10,714 nt of DNA from NCBI GenBank assembly GCA_016791285.1, contig JAEUMX010000290.1, forward strand, positions 1 to 10,714, written 5' to 3'. This DNA is from Burkholderiales bacterium (GTDB lineage Bacteria > Pseudomonadota > Gammaproteobacteria > Burkholderiales > JAEUMW01). Positions 1-6,130 of this stretch are shown here, one piece after another; positions within the stretch are counted from its first letter, which is position 1, and each line of letters starts with the position of its first letter. A program made the position numbers and the translations under genes. The notes under the pieces were generated by a model. The model was not told the origin of the DNA. It was given only the letters and a program-made list of their open reading frames with translations, and ran no database searches.

Positions 1-1905
1 GATCTCCAACCTCTCGGCCCAGCGCCGAAGGTGGCGCTGGGCCACAATCTGGTGCTTGTAGAGCCGGCTGCTGAGAGACGTCCCGTCGCCTGCATCGACG
101 GTAACCGGCGGCGCGCCAGGCCAGAGCCAGTCGCCGAGGAAATCCCAGCGTCCTCCCCAGCGCCGGAGGAGATTGCCTTTCGCTTTCGTTTCCAGGAACG
201 TAAGCCAGCGTTCGATGGTTGGCAGGTTCTGCTCGAGAATTCGTTTGTCCCCGTACCGCTGATACATCTCCCACGGCAAGTGGACGGAATAACCGCTCCA
301 GGCCGGACCGCCACCGCCAAAGTAGGTCGGGGCCGTGTAGGGTAGATCCCCTGTCTTGCCTTGGACGTCGCGCCAGTCTTCGGACCATTTCGTATAGAAA
401 GCGCCGAGCTTGTAGTTGCTGAGGCCGGTTGTTGTAGTAGCGTGGGCGTCGCCGCCGTAGCCCATGCGTTCGCGTTGCGGACAATCGACGACGTAGCCGC
501 CAACGGTGAGATTCTCGAACGTCCACAGCGTAATGTCGTAGATGTTGTTCAGCAGCTGGCTGGAAGAGGCGAACGCGGCGGCGCGGTCGTAGTCGTTGCG
601 GACGAGCCAGCCGCGCACGTCGGGTTTCTGTTGCAGGCCGGTGATGGTGATCCAGCGTGCGGAACTGTAGTTGAAACGGTTGCGGAAGACGCCTTTGCCG
701 GTCGGGCCGATGATGTAAGCGCTGCGCAGGTCGTGGGTCATCGGTTTGTCGGCCTGCTCGGAGAAGAGAAACTCGATGCGCTCACCCGGTTTGCCTTGCA
801 CTGCGATCTCGGTGAACCCGGCGAAGTTGCGGCCCATGTCGACGCGATAGTCCCCCGGCTTCGGCTCGGTGATGGCAACGGGTCTCAGCTCGGTGAGCAA
901 CCGGTTCGGCTCGACTTTGTCGGCGGAGACTGCGACCGATGGCGTGAACACCTTGGCCGGTTGCCAAGCGGTATCGTCAAGACTGGCATCGGCCCAGTCC
1001 GGTAGTTCCCTGTTTGCGTCGTAGAGTTCGCCACCAAAATTCATGTAGGTCCACGCGCCCAGCAACGTGCTGGGGCTGGGATGCGTTTTCCACGAGTCGT
1101 CGGTGACGATACGGCGGTCGTCGAGGTCGAACTGGCCTATGACGAGCGGCGCCCGCGGTTTGTCGGCAGTCTCGAACTTCGGGAAAATCGCCCACGACGT
1201 GCCGAGCCAGAGGCCGATGACGTTGGCGCCCGGGCGCAGATGCTCGGTGATGTCGTAGGTTACGTAGCGGGCGCGCTTGGAGTTGTCGGTCACGACTGGC
1301 ATCAGCACCGCGTCACCGATCTTGCGGCCGTTCACGTACAGTTCGTGGTAGCCGATCGAGGCAACGAACGCGGTCGCGCGCAGCGGTTTGGCGTCGAGCG
1401 TGAAGGTCTTGCGAAACCACGGATCGGCCAGCGTGTTCTCGCCACCTTCAGGCGGCCTAACCGATTCGCCGGTGCCAATCCACTTCGCGGTCCACTGCGA
1501 CGGCCCCATCGTCCACGACGACGGCTTGCTCCACACGCCGCCGGGCCACACGCGGACTTTCCAAGTGACACGTTGGCCTGGCTTCAGCGCGGGGCCGTCG
1601 TATTCGACATTGATGCTTTGGTCGGAAGGGATCTTGCCGCTGTCCCAGAGCCCTTCGACGATGACCTGGCAGGCGGTCTGCTTCTGGTCACGCTCAGCGG
1701 AAACCAACTGCCAACTCAGCCGCGGCTTGGCCACGTCGATGCCTAGCGGGTCCTTCAAGTATTCGCACCGGAGATTCGTCACGTTCACGTCCGCCACTGC
1801 GACGCTTGCCAGTATCAGCAAGGCAACCCCCGCTGAGCCACGCAAACTTACGAGAGTGGCCGTGGTCGTTACTATCAACTTCCTTCCGCGGTGGACGAAT
1901 CTCAC
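1..1905 (-). CDS. GH78 alpha-L-rhamnosidase, secreted, 3' end cut by window edge
   Basis: An inverting glycosidase that removes terminal alpha-L-rhamnose from plant or microbial glycans and glycosides. The frame is open from 1905 to the left edge (635 residues). The first residues form a Sec signal peptide: a basic start (MRFVHRGRK), a hydrophobic core (AGVALLILASVAVA) and probable cleavage before ADVNVTNL. The mature start (NLRCEYLKDPLGID, then PRLSWQL) is typical of bacterial rhamnosidase N-terminal domains. Next come a beta-sandwich segment (YHELYVNGRKIGD) and the start of the (alpha/alpha)6 barrel with DCPQRERMGYGGD. There D474, E479 and D486 have the spacing of Asp567, Glu572 and Asp579 in Bacillus RhaB; E479 is the likely general acid. 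WDFLGDW lies further on. The catalytic base and C-terminal domain fall outside the window. The GTG start follows GGAGGA, with an in-frame stop at 1948-1950. Codon use differs from the genes to its right. The family call is firm; substrate specificity is unknown. Confidence 0.93.
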   Translation of the reverse strand, partial: MRFVHRGRKLIVTTTATLVSLRGSAGVALLILASVAVADVNVTNLRCEYLKDPLGIDVAKPRLSWQLVSAERDQKQTACQVIVEGLWDSGKIPSDQSINVEYDGPALKPGQRVTWKVRVWPGGVWSKPSSWTMGPSQWTAKWIGTGESVRPPEGGENTLADPWFRKTFTLDAKPLRATAFVASIGYHELYVNGRKIGDAVLMPVVTDNSKRARYVTYDITEHLRPGANVIGLWLGTSWAIFPKFETADKPRAPLVIGQFDLDDRRIVTDDSWKTHPSPSTLLGAWTYMNFGGELYDANRELPDWADASLDDTAWQPAKVFTPSVAVSADKVEPNRLLTELRPVAITEPKPGDYRVDMGRNFAGFTEIAVQGKPGERIEFLFSEQADKPMTHDLRSAYIIGPTGKGVFRNRFNYSSARWITITGLQQKPDVRGWLVRNDYDRAAAFASSSQLLNNIYDITLWTFENLTVGGYVVDCPQRERMGYGGDAHATTTTGLSNYKLGAFYTKWSEDWRDVQGKTGDLPYTAPTYFGGGGPAWSGYSVHLPWEMYQRYGDKRILEQNLPTIERWLTFLETKAKGNLLRRWGGRWDFLGDWLWPGAPPVTVDAGDGTSLSSRLYKHQIVAQRHLRRWAERLEI

Positions 1906-1908
1906 AAA

Positions 1909-1914
1909 TCCTCC
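1909..1914 (-). promoter_or_regulatory. Ribosome binding site deciding the rhamnosidase start
   Basis: GGAGGA on the minus strand lies three bases upstream of GTG at 1903-1905. The spacing is short, but an in-frame GTG further upstream (1921-1923) has no purine-rich site, and starting later would cut into the signal peptide. This supports the GTG at 1905. Confidence 0.6.
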
Positions 1915-1942
1915 GATGCGCACATGCGGGGAGCGACCCGAA

Positions 1943-1960
1943 AGAGATTAAATATTCTCT
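1943..1960. promoter_or_regulatory. AT-rich 18-base palindrome, possible operator or terminator part
   Basis: The arms AGAGA and TCTCT enclose an AT-only core (TTAAATAT) in an otherwise GC-rich gap between the catalase-like gene and the rhamnosidase. It sits 38 bases upstream of the rhamnosidase start, where a regulator could act. The flanking stretch 1961-1985 (GGAA...TTCC with an inner CGAG/CTCG) can fold into an imperfect hairpin, so the pair could instead form a weak terminator for the heme-protein operon. No convincing -35/-10 pair was found. Confidence 0.3.
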
Positions 1961-2006
1961 GGAACCAACGAGCGTCTCGGCTTCCGGGTAGCTCAGCGAG
2001 CATGCC

Positions 2007-3248
2007 TTAGTCAAACGTCTCTTCCCCGTTCGGCTCGTAGTGCGGCACGCCGTTCATGTCGTGCCGGAACTTCGATAGCTCGAAGTACATGCGCCGCCGG
2101 GCGCGACTCTGGTTGCCGAGCGGGCGATGCTCCGCGATGCAGTGCCACGGATTGTAGGAAAGACGCCGCGCGAACGCGATCTGCGCCGGTGCATCGAATT
2201 TCTGCTGCGGGATGCGCAGGGTAGCCACGGAGACGCGGGGCGACAGCCGCTCCGGCCACAGCACGGCGTTGTTCTCGATTGGCATCAGATGCGGATCGGT
2301 CTGCAACTGCACGCGAACGTCGAGCTCTACATCGCCGCGATCGAGTGCCGCGACCATGGCCTGACGCAGGTAGTCGTCCGGCGGTCGCAGCGGCAGGCGC
2401 GGGATCGGCGTTTTCCTGTCCGACTTCGGCCACACGGAATATTGCATCGCCTGCCCCGCTCCGAGCAGATAGGGCACGCAGCTGAAGTACGGCGCCTCGA
2501 ACGGACTGCTCTGGGTCTTGATCCACAGCCCCTGCATGATGAAGTCGAGCAAGTGCGGGCGCCGAAAATTCACGAAGTGATAGATCGATGCGTTCTTCAG
2601 GCTCCAGCTCTGCAGATGAGCGTTCGCATACGTGTCCGGGGTCACGAACGTGGGTGTGGACACGCCGAACATGTCCTGCGTGTACTTCTCCTCCTCCATC
2701 AGCTTAGGGCCCGGGACGCCCATCAGCTTGATGCTGATGCTCATGAACCCCACGTCGTCGATGTCGGGCGTGACGTACGGTCCGGGTCCGGAAAAACGCA
2801 CCCATGCGCGATAGATCTTCGGCTGCGCGAAGATGCCGTGCCGGTACTGCGGCGGCAGATCCTCGTGGACGATGAATTCGGCGCGCACGATGCCATGCGT
2901 CTTGGTGTTACCGCCGCGCTCGAACCTGCCCGGCTTCCAGAGTCCGCTCATCTGCGCCCGGAAGGTGTCGATGATCGACTGCAGCGACTCTTCTTCGTTT
3001 GGCTGCGCGCGCTCCTCGGCGATCTTCAGTCCCTCGTTAGTGCGCCGCCGATTGATGAGCGCCGTGGTCAGACGCGCGATCGGGTCGCGCAGCAGCGCGT
3101 CGAATGCCGGACGCATCCAGGGATCGATCCGCCGCTGCAGTTGCAGCAGCCGCACCGAAGCATCGCTGACCCAGTCGAGGAGCACCGAGCCGGTGTCGGC
3201 CGGCGGCACCGGGCGACTGGTCATGGATCCCAGGACGTTCCTTCTCAT
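2007..3248 (-). CDS. Catalase-related heme protein (allene-oxide-synthase-like pocket)
   Basis: A 413-residue cytoplasmic protein with no signal peptide and a minimal catalase fold, likely acting on hydrogen peroxide or organic hydroperoxides. Residues 115-119 (TKTHG) hold the presumed distal histidine H118. Residues 147-153 (RAWVRFS) and 170-177 (SISIKLMG) are the conserved core strands. Residues 361-368 (RRLSYNPW) match the RxxxY heme-ligand segment, making Y365 the probable proximal ligand. HRPLG and the RARRRMY stretch close the domain. T117 precedes the distal histidine as in coral allene oxide synthase, where true catalases have valine. By eye, the usual distal asparagine is replaced by S197 (STP instead of NTP). 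Its ATG overlaps the peroxidase stop as TGATG, with a GGAAGGGGG site upstream, so translation is coupled. A later ATG (residue 9) is possible but has a weaker site. Family confident; reaction uncertain. Confidence 0.9.
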   Translation of the reverse strand: MRRNVLGSMTSRPVPPADTGSVLLDWVSDASVRLLQLQRRIDPWMRPAFDALLRDPIARLTTALINRRRTNEGLKIAEERAQPNEEESLQSIIDTFRAQMSGLWKPGRFERGGNTKTHGIVRAEFIVHEDLPPQYRHGIFAQPKIYRAWVRFSGPGPYVTPDIDDVGFMSISIKLMGVPGPKLMEEEKYTQDMFGVSTPTFVTPDTYANAHLQSWSLKNASIYHFVNFRRPHLLDFIMQGLWIKTQSSPFEAPYFSCVPYLLGAGQAMQYSVWPKSDRKTPIPRLPLRPPDDYLRQAMVAALDRGDVELDVRVQLQTDPHLMPIENNAVLWPERLSPRVSVATLRIPQQKFDAPAQIAFARRLSYNPWHCIAEHRPLGNQSRARRRMYFELSKFRHDMNGVPHYEPNGEETFD

Positions 3249-4771
3249 CACGCCCCCTTCCCGCACACTGTCGCGAGGTAGCGCATGGCGCGGATGCCGG
3301 GCAGGAAGAAATACCCGCCGCCCAACACGGTGACGAACTGCGGCAGGCCGGTGAGTCGCTGATCCGGACCGTCGGCCTGGGGAATCGAGAAGCCGTCGGT
3401 GGGATACCCGCCGAGGTCCGGCACCCGGTTGCCGAGCAATGGATCGCATTCGCCGGTGAGCCCGGCGAACTTGCTCCCGATCAGCCACGCGCTCTGCACG
3501 AACTCGAACTGACGCTTGATGTTGGCCGCGAGACAGATGAAATGGATCCCGGCATCGCTCGCTGGCGATGGGTCCGTCGCGGAGAGCGCGAGCGCCGCCT
3601 CGACGCCGTACTTCCGTCCACGGCGAAGCAGGCGATGAAAGCGCGTGGATGCGACCAGGTCCGGCTGCAGTGCCGGCGCGTCGAATCCCAGCATGCGCCA
3701 CAGGCGCGAGAGCAGGCCGCGCCCGCCGGGCGGCAAATCCGCATTGCGCGGATTGGTCCGTCGGATGTGCGCGCCCAGCGGGCAGCGCCGCCCCTGTGGA
3801 TCGGCCTGATAGGTGAAAGCGTTGAGCTTTGGTTCGCGCTTCGAAGGGCCGTCGGTGAAGGGATTCTCGCTGGGCGGTTCGAGCGGTTGGCCGTTTTTCC
3901 ATCGGCCCACCATCTTCGCCGCCAGGTGCTCGCGCAACTGCGCATCCCCGCCCGCCTGCCGGTCCAGTTCGCGCCAGAAACCCTCGACGTCCTGCCGCAA
4001 CTGGCGCAGTACGAGATAGCTGCCGTTGCGGCCGAGGTCGGCGAGCTCCGGCGCATCTTCGGCCCGCGGCAGCAGACCGGCCGGGTCGCGCTGGGGCACG
4101 AGCAGCGGACGCGGCGTGTAGAGCCCGTATTCGTTCGGATAGCCCAGGAGAAACTCGCCGAGGCAGGACGTGTTGTCGTAGTCGAGCCGGTCCTGGTCGC
4201 GCACCGGACGCTGGCGCTGCCAGTCGACCTGCGGCTGCGAGATGCCGTCGGCAAATCCGAACGGTTCGGTGATCTGCGTGGTGGAGGTCGAGAGGTGTTC
4301 GATACGCGCGAATCCGGCCGCGCACTGCGCCTCGATGTCGTCTGCGAACGCTGCCAGTCGCCCCGGCCGGGCGTAGAGGAGCACGGCAAGATGCGGCAGG
4401 CGCTCGCCGGTGCCCCACCGCCAGCCGCTCGGGTCGTTCGCGCCGACGTCTCCCAGCCGGCGCGCGCGTTCGGCGTCGCTTGCCATGCCGGCGAGGAATT
4501 CCGCCGAGAACGCATCGCACAGATCAGGGGCAACACCCAGGGCACGCAAGCCCTCGCTCGTGAATGCGACATGCAGCGCGGTATCGGGCAACGGATCGGC
4601 CGTGACCGCGCTCGTAACCGCGGCCTGCGCGAGCCACGCGCGCGCCGCGCCCGGGTCCTTGATGCGCAGCAAGAGGAAACAGGCTTCCGTCAGGTGCCGG
4701 TACCCGAACCGCACCAGGCCCTGTACGTCATTCAGCTCCACGGGACTGTCCTGGCTCGGCGTTGTCGTCAT
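3248..4771 (-). CDS. DyP-type heme peroxidase
   Basis: A 507-residue dye-decolorizing-type peroxidase that uses hydrogen peroxide to oxidise organic substrates through heme. The hallmark GxxDG motif is at 172-176 (GFADG, followed by ISQP), with D175 as catalytic aspartate. The heme-ligand segment is at 330-342 (CPLGAHIRRTNPR), with H335 as proximal ligand. The segment RFHRLLRRGRKYG (377-389) carries the expected distal arginine, probably R383. The segment 409-429 ends in QFEFVQSAW, typical of the C-terminal half. At about 500 residues it falls in the long DyP group also found in fungi and some bacteria. There is no Sec or Tat signal peptide and no evident encapsulin-targeting tail, so it should be cytoplasmic. 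Its ATG overlaps the stop of the membrane-protein gene as ATGA, with no strong ribosome site of its own, which suggests translational coupling. It overlaps the catalase-like gene downstream by one base. Confidence 0.95.
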   Translation of the reverse strand: MTTTPSQDSPVELNDVQGLVRFGYRHLTEACFLLLRIKDPGAARAWLAQAAVTSAVTADPLPDTALHVAFTSEGLRALGVAPDLCDAFSAEFLAGMASDAERARRLGDVGANDPSGWRWGTGERLPHLAVLLYARPGRLAAFADDIEAQCAAGFARIEHLSTSTTQITEPFGFADGISQPQVDWQRQRPVRDQDRLDYDNTSCLGEFLLGYPNEYGLYTPRPLLVPQRDPAGLLPRAEDAPELADLGRNGSYLVLRQLRQDVEGFWRELDRQAGGDAQLREHLAAKMVGRWKNGQPLEPPSENPFTDGPSKREPKLNAFTYQADPQGRRCPLGAHIRRTNPRNADLPPGGRGLLSRLWRMLGFDAPALQPDLVASTRFHRLLRRGRKYGVEAALALSATDPSPASDAGIHFICLAANIKRQFEFVQSAWLIGSKFAGLTGECDPLLGNRVPDLGGYPTDGFSIPQADGPDQRLTGLPQFVTVLGGGYFFLPGIRAMRYLATVCGKGA

Positions 4772-6066
4772 AGCAACTGCAGCCAGGCGAGCGCCTGCGC
4801 ATCGCTCATGCTCGCCCGCTCCAGTCCCTCCCGGATGCGCTGGTTGCGCTTCAGGTCAGCCAGCGCCAGACCCGGGTAGGCCTTGTACCAGACCTGCGTC
4901 GGCAACTGATGGCGTCGCTGGTAGTGCTTGAACTTGTGCTCGATGCGCGCACCGCGCGCCACCAGCCAGCGCGTGCGCGGCCAGCCGACGCCGTGGCTGA
5001 AGGACAGGTTGAGGCCCCAGGCCACCTTGTTGATGAAGTCGTCCATGTAGGCCTCGTGGCCGCCGTCGTAGTTGCTGGTGAAGACGAGCCGACGCTTGTC
5101 GTCGAGAAAAGCCCAGAACGCGAAATGGATCGTCTGTACGCGCGCCAGGAAGCCGCGCGTGAAGACATGGCGGGCGGCGTAGTCGATCAGCGTGAGCAGC
5201 GCGATCACCAGCCAGCGGCGAAAGAGGCCCGGCTTGACCGAACCGATCGCCGTGTACTGGTTGCTCACGTCGTGGTCCTCCAGTTGCTGCAACTCCAGCA
5301 GCACCGCCGCGTCCGGAGGCGGGCAGACTTCGGCGTCGCTCTCCTCTTTCGTGCGCAGGAGGTAGATCAGGAGCGGCGCGAGGACGATCAGGAACGGCAG
5401 CAGGATCAGACCCGCAAGGGGAATCGCGACGAGATGCAGAAGCTTCGCGATCCGCCAGCGCAGCGGTGTCGGGTCGGGCGGCGTCAGGCCGAGCCGCCCG
5501 GCACTGACTTCGGTGTCGATGAACTCGATCAGCTCGCGCCGCAACGCATGGACTTGCGCGGCGGATGCGAGCGGCGCGCGCGGCACCTTCGCCGCGAGCG
5601 CACGCCGCAGCGCGATCTCCTCCTTCACCTGCCGCACGGTGCGGCCGACCCAGTTGACATAGTTGGCAGCAAGCGGACGCTGATGCACCCGCATCCAGGC
5701 GAGCAGGTCGCCACCCGCGTCGAAGCCGTCGCAGTACATGAAGATCCGCCGCAGTCCCGGCTGTGCGTGGCGTGCCAGATCTGCGATGCAGTCGGCTGCG
5801 GGACCGTCGCAGCTGCCGATGAGCGCGAGATAGACAGGCAGCCTCGGGTGCGGCAAGCCGTGGACTTCGAGGTCGCGCAACGTCGGATCGTCCAGCACCG
5901 CCAGTCGCGCGAAATGCAGTCGTTCACAGCGCCCGAACGGCACCAGCGCGTTCGCCGGGTCGGCCATGCCAGGCTGCGCATTCATCGTCTGGAGCAATTG
6001 CCGCAGATCGCCCTCGCACTGCGGCCTCACGCGTGCCAGCACCATGAACTGGGACTGCGGCGTCAC
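4768..6066 (-). CDS. Unrecognised membrane protein with duplicated alpha/beta module
   Basis: A 432-residue protein not assignable to a named family by eye. One strongly hydrophobic stretch at about 206-237 (LLHLVAIPLAGLILLPFLIV region) predicts a membrane anchor or hairpin. A second weaker one lies at 284-296. The two soluble halves look alike. Residues 51-61 (HFARLAVLDDP) and then YLALIGSCDG parallel residues 314-323 (HFAFWAFLDD) and then RRLVFTSNYDG. Each is followed by an acidic, helix-like stretch and a second strand. This pattern resembles tandem ferredoxin-like (dimeric alpha/beta barrel) modules, the fold also used by DyP peroxidases; that is inference. No CxxCH or other cofactor motif is visible. 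The start is GTG, chosen because AGAGG lies six bases upstream. Its ATGA overlap with the DyP gene implies a shared task, perhaps membrane docking of the peroxidase. Confidence 0.85.
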   Translation of the reverse strand: MTPQSQFMVLARVRPQCEGDLRQLLQTMNAQPGMADPANALVPFGRCERLHFARLAVLDDPTLRDLEVHGLPHPRLPVYLALIGSCDGPAADCIADLARHAQPGLRRIFMYCDGFDAGGDLLAWMRVHQRPLAANYVNWVGRTVRQVKEEIALRRALAAKVPRAPLASAAQVHALRRELIEFIDTEVSAGRLGLTPPDPTPLRWRIAKLLHLVAIPLAGLILLPFLIVLAPLLIYLLRTKEESDAEVCPPPDAAVLLELQQLEDHDVSNQYTAIGSVKPGLFRRWLVIALLTLIDYAARHVFTRGFLARVQTIHFAFWAFLDDKRRLVFTSNYDGGHEAYMDDFINKVAWGLNLSFSHGVGWPRTRWLVARGARIEHKFKHYQRRHQLPTQVWYKAYPGLALADLKRNQRIREGLERASMSDAQALAWLQLL

Positions 6067-6072
6067 GGCCTG

Positions 6073-6077
6073 CCTCT
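6073..6077 (-). promoter_or_regulatory. Ribosome binding site for the membrane-protein gene
   Basis: AGAGG on the minus strand lies six bases before GTG at 6064-6066, supporting that GTG over the ATG seven codons later, which has no site. Its first base is also the last base of the stop codon of the 17-codon reading frame at 6077-6130. Confidence 0.55.
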
Positions 6078-6130
6078 CAGCATGATTCTTCCCATCGATG
6101 CAGACCGTCGCACCGTTCCGGCTTCGTCAT
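6077..6130 (-). CDS. Possible 17-residue coupling peptide
   Basis: The short frame MTKPERCDGLHRWEESC starts with an ATG that overlaps the cytochrome stop as ATGA. It ends in a TGA whose last base is the first base of the next gene's ribosome site. It fills almost the whole gap between the cytochrome and membrane-protein genes. It could carry ribosomes across the gap or be a real small peptide. Equally, it may be chance in GC-rich DNA. There is no homology evidence. Confidence 0.2.
   Translation of the reverse strand: MTKPERCDGLHRWEESC

Noticed and set aside
361..1746. Plus-strand frames at 361-1005 and 1081-1746
   Set aside because: They are exact antisense of the rhamnosidase frame, which carries the conserved GH78 motifs.
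1694..2014. 106-residue minus-strand frame
   Set aside because: Wrong frame over the rhamnosidase signal-peptide region; it shows no coding features.
2007..4520. Single 837-residue minus-strand reading frame
   Set aside because: Only the part from 3248 down to 2007 has catalase-family sequence. The upstream half is an arginine-rich shadow of the DyP gene, which is in another frame with all its motifs.
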